Positions 49,868 to 61,816 of a DNA stretch of 64,000 nucleotides are shown here, one piece after another. The translations under genes were made by a program, and so were the position numbers. The stretch's first letter is position 1. Each line of letters begins with the position of its first letter. Source of the DNA: Glandiceps talaboti (Eukaryota > Hemichordata > Enteropneusta > Spengelidae); NCBI RefSeq assembly GCF_964340395.1, contig NC_135550.1:2582501-2646500 (forward strand), given 5' to 3'. The notes under the pieces were generated by a model. The model was not told the origin of the DNA. It made no database searches and worked only from the letters and a program-made list of their open reading frames with translations.

Positions 49868-51815
49868 ATACTTTAATACACAGTATATACACTGTAGTAC
49901 TTTAATACACAGTATGTACACTGTAGTACTTTAATACACAGTATATACACTGTAGTACTTTAATACACAGTATATACACTGTAGTACTTTAATACACAGT
50001 ATATACACTGTAGTACTTTAATACACAGTATATACACTGTAGTACTTTGATACACAGCATATACACTGTAGTACTTTAATACACAGTATATACACTGCAG
50101 TACTTTAATACACAGTATATACACTGCAGTACTTTAATACACAGTATATACACTGTAGTACTTTAATACACAGTATATACACTATAGTACTTTAATACAC
50201 AGTATATACACTGTAGTACTTTAATACACAGCATATACACTGTAGTACTTTAATACACAGTATATACACTGTAGTACTTTAATACACAGCATATACACTG
50301 TAGTACTTTAATACACAGTATATACACTGTAGTACTTTAATACACAGTATATACACTGTAGTACTTTAATACACAGTATGTACACTGTAGTACTTTAATA
50401 CACAGTATGTACACTGTAGTACTTTAATACACAGTATATACACTGTAGTACTTTAATACACAGTATATACACTGTAGTACTTTGATACACAGCATATACA
50501 CTGTAGTACTTTAATACACAGTTTATACACTGTAGTACTTTAATACACATCATATACACTGTAGTACTTTAATACACAGTACATACACTGTAGTACTTTA
50601 ATACACATCATATACACTGTAGTACTTTAATACACAGTATGTACACTGTAGTACTTTAATACACAGTATATACACTGTAGTACTTTAATACACAGTATAT
50701 ACACTGTAGTACTTTAATACACAGTATATACACTGTAGTACTTTAATACACAGTATATACACTGTAGTACTTTAATACACAGTATATACACTGTAGTACT
50801 TTAATACACATCATATACACTGTAGTACTTTAATACACAGTTTATACACTGTAGTACTTTAATACACATCATATACACTGTAGTACTTTAATACACAGTA
50901 CATACACTGTAGTACTTTAATACACATCATATACACTGTAGTACTTTAATACACAGTACATACACTGTAGTACTTTAATACACAGTATATACACTGTAGT
51001 ACTTTAATACACAGTATATACACTGTAGTACTTTAATACACAGTATATACACTGTAGTACTTTAATACACAGTATATACACTGCAGTACTTTAATACACA
51101 GTATATACACTGTAGTACTTTAATACACAGTATATACACTGTAGTACTTTAATACACAGTATATACACTGTAGTACTTTAATACACAGTACATACACTGT
51201 AGTACTTTAATACACAGTATATACACTGTAGTACTTTAATACACAGTATATACACTGCAGTACTTTAATACACAGTATATACACTGTAGTACTTTAATAC
51301 ACAGTATATACACTGTAGTACTTTGATACACAGCATATACACTGTAGTACTTTAATACACAGTTTATACACTGTAGTACTTTAATACACAGTATATACAC
51401 TGTAGTACTTTAATACACAGTATGTACACTGTAGTACTTTAATACACAGTATATACACTGTAGTACTTTAATACACAGTATGTACACTGTAGTACTTTAA
51501 TACACAGTTTATACACTGTAGTACTTTAATACACAGTATATACACTGTAGTACTTTAATACACAGTATATACACTGTAGTACTTTAATACACAGTATATA
51601 CACTGTAGTACTTTAATACACAGTTTATACACTGTAGTACTTTAATACACAGTATATACACTGTAGTACTTTAATACACAGTATGTACACTGTAGTACTT
51701 TAATACACAGTATGTACACTGTAGTACTTTAATACACAGTATATACACTGTAGTACTTTAATACACAGTATATACACTGTAGTACTTTAATACACAGTAT
51801 ATACACTGTAGTACT
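49868..51815. repeat. 29-bp minisatellite array, about 67 copies
   Basis: The unit is ctgtagtactttaatacaca followed by gtatataca. gtagtac motifs at 49894 and 51808 are exactly 66 x 29 bp apart. Variants: gtatgta, gtacata, gcatata, tcatata, gtttata, ctgcag. Confidence 0.97.
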
Positions 51816-52934
51816 ATGTTATGTTGTTCAAGGATAGTCTTGTAATTAATTATCTATCTGTAGAACACCTCTAAGTTAGTCTAACTAATCATTTATTTTG
51901 TGCAAATGAGTTTACATATCAATCTGGTAACATAATGAAATGGAACACCAAAAAATAGGTACAGTTTTAAAATGTATTACGTGTGTGTAATTCAGCAAAA
52001 TTGCAATGAATATGTATCAAGTTTACTCCTATGTAAATTTTGTCCCAATTTCTACAAGTTAACTAATATAATAACATGTGTGAACTGTAACTGATTTACC
52101 AAGATAATGTTACAGTATGTTATCAAATAAACATATACAGGTGTCATGCACTGTTCTCAAAATCCTTCAGCTATTTCAGACCATTTGATTAGTTGATATT
52201 AAGATTGAAAGAATGTTGGGTGTGACCCTCACCTAGATTTTTACATACACACCAGTACAGCTGTTTTGTCGTGGGTTTTCAGTTGTTAGGAATTGAAATT
52301 CAGCGCACACTTTAGATATGTACCTACATTGTCCTGAGAATATATTTTGCACAATCATTACAGAAAAAAAAGGCAAATAAAATACACATAAATTGAATTT
52401 CTTTACTTCAGTTCAGACTCCTAGATAAATGTTGGGTGTAGCCACTCCATAGACTTGGTATGAGTGTACATGAATTGTAATGGCCAATAACTGGTCAACG
52501 TGAAATGTTCTCAGTTATGACTTTCTCTTCAGAATGTTAGGAGAACATTAATCTTTATAGTGTATTATATGTTGTCAAAATAGAATGACTGTCATTGGAA
52601 ACACAAACAACATAGTCTGAAAGAAATGGGTTAAGTTTTGACATTTTGAAGTCTAGTGACCTGACATGACTTCTATTCTGTATGTTTTGATAGAATTAAA
52701 TTCTCTGCCTCAAGGTTTGATTGGATTTCATATATAATAATATTAATCCTGTATCCTATGTATTAGGTGTGTCATCATTACAAGTTATCAGTCAGTGCAA
52801 TTATTATTAATCTTATAAGGAAGTCAAATCAACTTTAATTGTCATTGATAAAATAATAAATTAATAATAATTATAGACAGACCTATCAAGAAAGGGGAAA
52901 CAAGTCAAAAGACAGGTTGTGTGAGTGTCATTTT
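51816..52934. other. Unique sequence, nothing recognised
   Basis: AT-rich intronic DNA of about 1.1 kb without open frames or repeats of note. Confidence 0.55.
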
Positions 52935-53115
52935 TAGCACAGCTGAACTCCTTAGGTTCAGTAGTGCTATTGGCATGGCAAAGTGTCTGTCTGTCTGTCT
53001 GTCTGTGTGTGTTTGTTTGTTTGTATGTGTGTGTGTGTGTGTGTGTGTGTCTGTGTCTGTGTGTGTCTGTCTGTCTGTCTGTCTGTCTGTGTAAGTGTGT
53101 CTGTGTCTGTCTGTG

Positions 53116-53213
<98 letters not shown>

Positions 53214-54047
53214 CAACTTATATATAATAACCGATGGACCAATTGCCATGATATTTGGTGGGTGTATTACCTTGGGTGTGTAGTTGGGAAATTGTTCAAA
53301 TCAAAATGATCTTACCACCGGTATGTGATTTGGGTAAAAAAATATATGATTTTTGGTCAAAAAATTTAAATTCAAAAACTACAGGGCAGATTGGGCTGAA
53401 ATTTGATGGGAACTTTCTTCAGAGTGATTAAGAATTGTTCATGACATGATGATCCTGTCAGTGATATGCAAATTAGGTCTAAAATTATGTCTTTTTGGTC
53501 AAAAAGCTATAATGCAAAACTACCGAGTAGATTGGGCAGGAATTTAATGTGGTGCATCTGGGGATGTGTAGATGAAGCTGTATTCATAATGTGATGAACC
53601 CATCAGTGATATGCAAATTATGTCTAAAAATATCAATTTTGGTCAAAAACTTATATCTTGAAAACTGCATGATGAATGGATTAAAACTTGGTAGGGATGT
53701 TTCAGGAGGTATTCAGGAGGTTATTGTTGAAAACATTTTGAGGGTTGCCCTAACAACCATGACCATGCCCTTAGCAACAGTGAACTGATGATGAATATTA
53801 CTAAGATAACAACAGGGATGGGTCAGTAAATGAATAAATATTTTTATAATGTATGCAAATATGAACTAGCATCAGGACCATGCCCATAGCAATGACTAAA
53901 TGATGGTTTATATTGCAAAGATGAAAAGTGGAAAAGGTAGGCAAATTAATAAAGATTCCAAAAATGTATGCAAATATGCCCAGCAACAAGACCACGCCCA
54001 TAACAACAGCCAACTACAGTTGTGCTACAGCACCATTGGTGGTATTT
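52935..54047 (+). mobile_element. Hairpin-ended rolling-circle-like element 6 with long GT/TCTG microsatellite
   Basis: Starts after a T-run with a folded end at 52936-52968: agcac...ctgaac pairs with gttcag...gtgct. It continues with a gtctgtctgtctgtc and (GT)n microsatellite at about 52981-53210. The core is degenerate monomers containing gcagattgggc, gtgatatgcaaattaggtc and tttttggtcaaaa. At 54017-54026 cagttgtgct is 9/10 complementary to the 5' agcacagctg. It is followed by a small hairpin (cacc-att-ggtg, 54031-54041) and then tattttt. This repeats the subterminal inverted repeat plus 3' hairpin architecture of elements 1-3 with unrelated sequence. No coding capacity. Confidence 0.6.
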
Positions 54048-54762
54048 TTATAACATGTGTGACATGAATGATAGTTTCTGTTGAACAGACAGACTGACTG
54101 ACAGATCGACATGCACACAGTCAGATATAACCAATATATGTTTACCAGTACCGGTAATAGTGTTGTGGTGCTACCATGTGGGTGTACTTAAAGTCTAGAC
54201 ACTAGAGATAACTGATAAAATATGGATGTTTCGGTAGAATTTGTCTATGACTGTCATGTAACTACCACAACAGGACCAAAACCAGATATCAGTAAGTGAG
54301 TTGACGTGACCCATAGATAGTCTACATTGCCTGCCAACAACCACGTAAACCCAGCATATCAATCAGATAAAGTAGGGTGCTATCAAGTGATTTATTTTCA
54401 TCTTCCCCAAGTCCGCCCAATAGCTATGTGTCAAGCCTTGCTATTATTAGCCTGGTTGGATTAAAGTTGATCTGAGAATTAATCACAATATATCATAGAC
54501 TGCCAAAGTTTTCTGACCTTTTTAAATGCCCCGGCAATAGAAATTGGTTTGATAACTGTTTCCCACAGTTGTTAGTAGAGAATCATAACTAGTTTATCAT
54601 GGTGAACTGATAACCACCCAAAATGTTGGAGAACAAATACCAGAAAGATGTCATTATTATTAGTCATGGCTGCGAGTAATCCAAAAATTTAGGATTGGTA
54701 TCTCAAAATGATGCCACAAGCTGATGTTGAAGGATCATGCTAGTGAAGATGTAGTGATATTC

Positions 54763-54797
<35 letters not shown>

Positions 54798-55170
54798 GAA
54801 TGGTTGTTTATCAGGTAGCTGATTTGCATGATTTAACTTACTTCTGTAATTCTTGATATAAAATGAACAACACAAAGGCATGTATTTTACATGCTTTAGG
54901 TTGATATAAAACATTCATTTACATTGCCACACAGAACTAACAGACTCAACTATATATAGTATACAGGAGATTTCCATATGAATGAGATCATTAATTTCAA
55001 ATTTGGGGTTGAAAGTTCATTTTGATAAAACATACCTATGCATTCAATGCAGGCAGCGATGTCAAGCAGATTGTTGCCAATAGTTTCTTGACGTTAAACT
55101 TATATGAAAGGTAGATATGAATTAAGCCATAAAAATAAAGTGTCATTGTTTTTTCTTTATTCTGTTTCAG
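54048..55170. other. End of the long intron, including a (TTG)n microsatellite
   Basis: Unique DNA leading to the terminal-exon acceptor. A pure TTG run occupies 54763-54798. The last bases form a polypyrimidine tract (ttctttattctgtttcag). Confidence 0.7.
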
Positions 55171-55221
55171 TTGGTGACGGCGTCAATGGATGGAAAGATA
55201 AGATTATACAGTAACAGATGA
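55171..55221 (+). CDS. Terminal coding exon of the WD40-repeat protein
   Basis: The acceptor tctgtttcag is followed in phase 0 by 16 codons, LVTASMDGKIRLYSNR, then two consecutive stop codons (TGATGA). Joined to LYPE of the exon at 19491-19589 it completes a WD40 repeat: GH-x-DVVSDVLFHPLYPE then LVTASMDGKIRLY. LY takes the place of the usual WD, and the protein ends right after strand c of its last blade, a common way for propeller proteins to end. The perfect phase match and motif continuity across about 35.6 kb are the main evidence that both exons belong to one gene. The coding part upstream of these two exons is not recognised in this window, so the protein length is unknown. Confidence 0.88.
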   Translation: MVTASMDGKIRLYSNR

Positions 55222-56290
55222 TGAAAACCAGAGGCAGACAACTGTTTAGGATAGTGTCTGTGATATCTTCACCCCTACATAAACTAACATTTGGTATGCT
55301 AATACATGGAGAATGCATTCAATGTATATACATGAACAGTTAGATGGACTTGACAGATGGAAATTTCTTTCTCTTTGCAAGGTGAAACAGATTTGAGAAG
55401 AGCAACAAATTTCCAATATTGGGTTGGACATATGGTAAACCCAGTCTGTTCACACTATTGGGTTGGACATATGGTAAACCCAGTCTGTTCACACTATTGG
55501 GTTGGACAGATGGTAAACCCAGTCTGTTCACACTATTGGGTTGGACATATGGTAAACCCAGTCTGTTCACACTATTGGGTTGGACAGATGGTAAACCCAG
55601 TCTGTTCACAAGGTTACTTTAATAGATGGGGAAAAGACCTTGATTGTCACGTGATAAATTGGATTTCCACCTGTCCGGCATCATATTGAAAATTTCTGTC
55701 TCTTTTCAAGGTAAATAAGATTAAAAAACGACCATGATAGCAATGTAAACATAGCAACAATTTTTGTAATACTTTGCTTGACAGATGGAAAATCTCAATT
55801 CATTGTAAATTAAAAACAGATTACAAACTACCAACATAGCAATTTTGACTGTTTGTAAGGTGATAGAAATGAGAAAAGACATGTGAAAAATTGGATTATT
55901 AACCTGCCCAGCCTAAAATTTACATCTCTTTACCAGGTAAAAATTAGTAAATACCAAAATAAAAGAATGTGATAAAACAACAATTCCCAAACTTGGACAG
56001 ATGTAAAATCTGTCTCATTTGCAAAGGTCCAGGCAGCCATGGAAACATAACTATATCATATTGGGCCGGACAAATGGAAAATCCAGTCTGTTCTCAATGT
56101 TTAAAAAGACCATGATAGTCATGTGATAAATTGGATTTCCACCTGTCCGGCATTATATTGAAATCTGTCTCTTTTCAAGGTAAATATGGTTAAAAAAACG
56201 ACCATGATAGCAATGTAAACATAACAACAATTTGCAATACTTCTCTGGACAGATGGACAATCTTGTCTCGTTTGAAGATTTAAAAAATGA
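55222..56290 (+). other. Proximal 3' UTR or flank built of diverged monomers
   Basis: After the stop codon the sequence repeats degenerate blocks with gacagatggaaaatc, gtctctttgcaaggt, gattaaaaaacgaccatgat and ataaattggatttccacctg (around 55340, 55630, 55790, 56110 and 56250). This is an old tandem or transposon-derived array. An AATAAA lies at 55958 and is one candidate poly(A) signal. Confidence 0.5.
55418..55612. repeat. 39-bp minisatellite, 5 copies
   Basis: attgggttggacatatggta followed by aacccagtctgttcacact, at 39-bp spacing (55418, 55457 and onward). Copies differ at catatgg/cagatgg. It is an expansion of one diverged monomer in the putative 3' UTR. Confidence 0.95.
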
Positions 56291-57337
56291 GTCAAGACCA
56301 TGGCAGTCATATGAAAATAGCCAAGACCATGGTAGTCATATGAAAATAGCCAAGACCATGGCAGCCATACGAAGATAGCCAAGACCATGGCAGTCATACG
56401 AAAATAGCCAAGACAAGGGCAGTCATATGAAAATAGCCAAGACCATGGCAGTCATACGAAAATAGCCAAGACCATGGCAGTCATACAAAAATAGCCAAGA
56501 CAATGGCAGTCATACAAAAATAGCCAAGACCATGGTAGTCATACGAAAATAGCCAAGACAACGGCAGTCATATGAAAATAGCCAAGACCATGGCAGTCAT
56601 ATGAAAATAGCCAAGACCATGGTAGTCATATGAAAATAGCCAAGACCATGGCAGTCATATGAAAATAGCCAAGACCATGGCAGTCATACGAAAATAGCCA
56701 AGACCATGGCAGTCATACAAAAATAGCCAAGACCATGGTAGTCATACGAAAATAGCCAAGACAACGGCAGTCATATGAAAATAGCCAAGACCATGGCAGT
56801 CATATGAAAATAGCCAAGACCATGGCAGTCATACGAAAATAGCCAAGACCATGGCAGTCATACATAAATAGCCAAGGCCATGGCAGTCATACGAAAATAG
56901 CCAAGACAACAGCAGTCATATGAAAATAGCCAAGACCATGGTAGTCATACGAAAATAGCCAAGACCATGGCAGTCATATGAAAATAGCCAAGACCATGGC
57001 AGTCATATGAAAATAGCCAAGACCATGGCAGTCATACATAAATAGCCAAGACCGTGACAGTCATACGAAAATAGCCAAGACAACGGCAGTCATATGAAAA
57101 TAGCCAAGACCATGGTAGTCATACGAAAATAGCCAAGACCATGGCAGTCATACATAAATAGCCAAGACCATGGTAGTTATACGAAAATAGCCAAGACCAT
57201 GGTAGTCATACATAAATAGCCAAGACCATGGCAGTCATACATAAATAGCCAAGACCATGGTAGTCATACATAAATAGCCAAGACAACGGTAGTCATACAT
57301 AAATAGCCAAGACAACGGTAGTCATATGAAAATAGCA
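56291..57337. repeat. 29-bp minisatellite array, about 36 copies
   Basis: The unit is tagccaagaccatggcagtc followed by atatgaaaa. Variants: acgaaaa, acaaaaa, acataaa, caacgg, ggtag. It follows the WD40 stop codon by about 1.1 kb on the same strand, so it may be transcribed if the distal poly(A) site is used. Confidence 0.96.
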
Positions 57338-58242
57338 ATTTTAAATTAGGCTGGACAGATGGAACCTACATTCTCTTTACTAGGTGGAAAAGATCAGATA
57401 AGTAACCATGTGAAAAATAATAATTTCTAATATTGGACTGGACAGATGAGAACAAGCCATGATAGTCAATAGAAATTTCATTTAAAATCATATTTTGAAA
57501 ATAACAAATTTTTGAATTCATTAAAGAAATGAAATCATATTCAGAATGAATATAGAGAGATTTTACCTACCAGATGATGAGTATCCAAGGAATCAAGTTA
57601 TTATACATCAGTGATTCTTTTTTCAGCCTGTATCACTACAACATATATTGTACATTTTCAAAATGTTTGTTTACATATTTTTGTAAACCACTGTGAGTGA
57701 CAGTATCAAATATTCATCCAGGAACATTGCCAATAATGTTGAAAAACACTGTCTAGAAATGTACTAAACACAAATGAAATGGTCTAAAGATAATGATGTA
57801 CTCTCATCCATGTAGTCAATTCTGTACTTGAAGAATTATAAATATTGTTAAAGCTAGTAAAGATAAGCAATTCAGCATCACCAATTTTTTATATGATTTG
57901 TAATTATTTTCATCATAGAATTTATACTCTTAGATTTCAACTGAGTGTGACTATACTCTGTGTATTTTGTGTATTTTTCATATGAATATTGTAAATAAAG
58001 GAACAATGTTCAGTTTTAGTAAAAATAATATTTAAGTTATGATGTCGAATTGTTGTTTGATGAGAGAACTGATAATGGGAAGTAAAAATCAAGGAAAATG
58101 AAATGTAGGTAGTTATATACAAAACATAGAATGACTGTCAAGTGTCCTTCAGGGCTGACTGAAATGTCCAGGTGACCTTTGTTATTTCATATCTTCTTAC
58201 TTCTTTCTGGGAAGACACATATTTAAAAATCCAGTGAAGCGT
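57338..58242. other. Unique flank with a candidate poly(A) signal
   Basis: AT-rich non-repetitive DNA. An AATAAA hexamer at 57994-57999 could end a roughly 2.8-kb 3' UTR of the WD40 gene. The alternative at 55958 is closer to the stop. Sequence alone does not decide. Confidence 0.4.
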
Positions 58243-61200
58243 TCTTTCTGGTTCTACAATGGCAAACTTTCAGTTTAAGACTCTACAATAGCAAACTTTC
58301 AGTTTTAGACTCTACAATGGCAAACTTTTAGTTTTAAACTCTACAGTGGCAAACTTTTAGTTTTAGACTCTACAATGGCAAACTTTCAGTTTTAGACTCT
58401 ACAATGGCAAACTTTCAGTTTTAGACTCTACAATGGCAAACTTTTAGTTTTAGACTCTACAGTGGCAAACTTTTAGTTTTAGACTCTACAATGGCAAACT
58501 TTCAGTATTAGACTCTACAATGGCAAACTTTCAGTTTTAGACTCTACAATGGCAAACTTTCAGTTTTAGACTCTACAATGGCAAACTTTCAGTTTTAGAC
58601 TCTACAATGGCAAACTTTTAGTTTTAGACTCTACAATGGCAAACTTTCAATCTCAGACTCTACAATGGCAAACTTTCAGTTTTAGACTCTACAATGGCAA
58701 ACTTTCAGTTTTAGACTCTACAATGGCAAACTTTCAGTTTTAGACTATACAAAATGGCAACTTTACTTTCAGTTTTAGACTCTACAATAGCAAACTTTCA
58801 ATCTCAGACTCTACAATAGCAAACTTTCAGTTTTAGACTCTACAATGGCAAACTTTCAGTTTTAGACTCTACAATGGCAAACTTTCAGTTTTAGACTCTA
58901 CAATGGCAAACTTTCAGTTTTAGACTCTACAATGGCAAACTTTCAGTTTTAGACTCTACAATGGCAAACTTTCAGTTTTAGACTCTACAATGGCAAACTT
59001 TCAGTTTTAGACTCTACAATGGCAAACTTTCAGTTTTAGACTCTACAATGGCAAACTTTCAGTTTTAGACTCTACAATGGCAAACTTTCAGTTTTAGACT
59101 CTACAATAGCAAACTTTCAATCTCAGACTCTACAATAGCAAACTTTCAGTTTTAGACTCTACAATAGCAAACTTTCAGTTTTAGACTCTACAATGGCAAA
59201 CTTTCAGTTTTAGACTATACAAAATGGCAAACTTTCAATCTCAGACTCTACAATGGCAAACTTTCAGTCTTAGACTCTACAATGGCAAACTTTCAGTTTT
59301 AGACTATACAAAATGGCAAACTTTCAATCTCAGACTCTACAATAGCAAACTTTTAGTTTTAGACTCTACAATGGCAAACTTTCAGTCTTAGACTCTACAA
59401 TGGCAAACTTTCAGTTTTAGACTATACAAAATGGCAAACTTTCAATCTCAGACTCTACAATAGCAAACTTTTAGTTTTAGACTCTACAATGGCAAACTTT
59501 CAGTTTTAGACTCTACAATGGCAAACTTTTAGTTTTAGACTCTACAATAGCAAACTTTCAGTTTTAGACTCTACAATGGCAAACTTTCAGTTTTAGACTC
59601 TACAATGGCAAACTTTCAGTCTTAGACTCTACAATGGCAAACTTTCACTTTTAGACTCTACAATGGAAAACTTTCAGTTTTAGACTCTACAATGGAAAAC
59701 TTTCAGTTTTAGACTCTACAGTGGCAAACTTTTAGTTTTAGACTCTACAATGGCAAACTTTCAGTATTAGACTCTACAATGGCAAACTTTCAGTTTTAGA
59801 CTCTACAATGGCAAACTTTCAGTTTTAGACTCTACAATGGCAAACTTTCAGTTTTAGACTCTACAATGGCAAACTTTCAGTTTTAGACTCTACAATGGCA
59901 AACTTTCAGTTTTAGACTCTACAATGGCAAACTTTTAGTTTTAGACTCTACAATGGCAAACTTTCAATCTCAGACTCTACAATGGCAAACTTTCAGTTTT
60001 AGACTCTACAATGGCAAACTTTCAGTTTTAGACTCTACAATGGCAAACTTTCAGTTTTAGACTATACAAAATGGCAACTTTACTTTCAGTTTTAGACTCT
60101 ACAATAGCAAACTTTCAATCTCAGACTCTACAATAGCAAACTTTCAGTTTTAGACTCTACAATGGCATACTTTCAGTTTTAGACTATACAATAGCAAACT
60201 TTCAGTTTTAGACTCTACAATGGCAAACTTTCAGTTTTAGACTATACAAAATGGCAAACTTTCAATCTCAGACTCTACAATGGCAAACTTTCAGTCTTAG
60301 ACTCTACAATGGCAAACTTTCAGTTTTAGACTATACAAAATGGCAAACTTTCAATCTCAGACTCTACAATAGCAAACTTTTAGTTTTAGACTCTACAATG
60401 GCAAACTTTCAGTCTTAGACTCTACAATGGCAAACTTTCAGTTTTAGACTATACAAAATGGCAAACTTTCAATCTCAGACTCTACAATAGCAAACTTTTA
60501 GTTTTAGACTCTACAATGGCAAACTTTCAGTCTTAGACTCTACAATGGCAAACTTTCAGTTTTAGACTCTACAATGGCAAACTTTCAGTTTTAGACTCTA
60601 CAATAGCAAACTTTCAGTTTTAGACTCTACAATGGCAAACTTTCAGTTTTAGACTCTACAATGGCAAACTTTCAGTCTTAGACTCTACAATGGCAAACTT
60701 TCACTTTTAGACTCTACAATGGAAAACTTTCAGTTTTAGACTCTACAATGGAAAACTTTCAGTTTTAGACTCTACAATGGCAAACTTTCAGTTTTTACAA
60801 TAGCAAACTTTCACTTTTAGACTCTACAATGGCAAACTTTCAGTTTTAGACTCTACAATGGCAAACTTTTAGTTTTAGACTCTACAATGGCAAACTTTCA
60901 GTCTTAGACTCTACAATGGCAAACTTTCAGTTTTAGACTATACAAAATGGCAAACTTTCAATCTCAGACTCTACAATAGCAAACTTTTAGTTTTAGACTC
61001 TACAATGGCAAACTTTCAGTCTTAGACTCTACAATGGCAAACTTTCAGTTTTAGACTCTACAATGGCAAACTTTCAGTTTTAGACTCTACAATGGCAAAC
61101 TTTCAATCTCAGACTCTACAATAGCAAACTTTTAGTTTTAGACTCTACAATGGCAAACTTTCAGTCTTAGACTCTACAATGGCAAACTTTCAGTTTTAGA

Positions 61201-61516
61201 CTCTACAATGGCAAACTTTCAGTTTTAGACTCTACAATGGCAAACTTTCAGTTTTAGACTCTACAATGGCAAACTTTCAGTTTTAGACTCTACAATAGCA
61301 AACTTTCAGTTTTAGACTATACAAAATGGCAACTTTACTTTCAGTTTTAGACTCTACAATAGCAAACTTTCAGTTTTAGACTCTACAATAGCAAACTTTC
61401 AGTTTTAGACTATACAAAATGGCAACTTTACTTTCAGTTTTAGACTCTACAATAGCAAACTTTCAGTTTTAGACTCTACAATAGCAAACTTTCAGTTTTA
61501 GACTCTACAATAGCAA
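58243..61516. repeat. 29-bp minisatellite array, about 112 copies, with a block duplication
   Basis: The unit is tagactctacaatggcaaac followed by tttcagttt. Variants: aatagc, tttagttt, tcaatctcag, cagtctt, and a longer tagactatacaaaatggc form. Rare variants recur: agtggc at 58461 and 59720, cagtatta at 58503 and 59762 (both 1,259 bp apart), and tagactatac...actttac at 58741 and 60058 (1,317 bp, i.e. two units more). A block of about 1.3 kb was therefore copied and then modified. Confidence 0.97.
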
Positions 61517-61620
61517 GGTGAAATTACTCTCGCTGTATGGACACGTGACGTCTAGCAAATTCGTTAACTCTCACGCATGGTTTATGTGTCGATTTCGTCA
61601 AGTATTGGACACAGCAGCAG
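61517..61620. promoter_or_regulatory. Short CpG-richer island with E-box/CRE-like core
   Basis: About seven CpG dinucleotides in roughly 100 bp, unlike the CpG-poor surroundings. CACGTGACGTCT at 61542-61553 overlaps a perfect E-box with a CRE-like sequence. A frame from the gtg at 61518 is open for more than 30 codons until a possible donor (cagcag|gtgatg at 61621). It could be a promoter or an unrecognised exon of a neighbouring gene; neither is proven. Confidence 0.25.
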
Positions 61621-61710
61621 GTGATGTATTTCATATATATATTTGCATTTACGTCCAATTACTATGTACATGATAACACCCTCCCATCACGATGGCTGTT
61701 GATTATTCAT

Positions 61711-61816
61711 ACTACCGTACACTACACCACACTACACTACACTACACTACACTACACTACACTACACCACACTACACTACACTACACTACATTACGCTAC
61801 ACTACACTACACTATA
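61711..61816. repeat. (CTACA)n pentanucleotide repeat
   Basis: actacactacactac with a few ctacacca and attacgctac variants. Confidence 0.95.

Noticed and set aside
1-61516. Arrays of 25-48 bp repeats considered as CRISPR
   Set aside because: Units are directly adjacent without unique spacers, there are no cas genes, and the window is eukaryotic.
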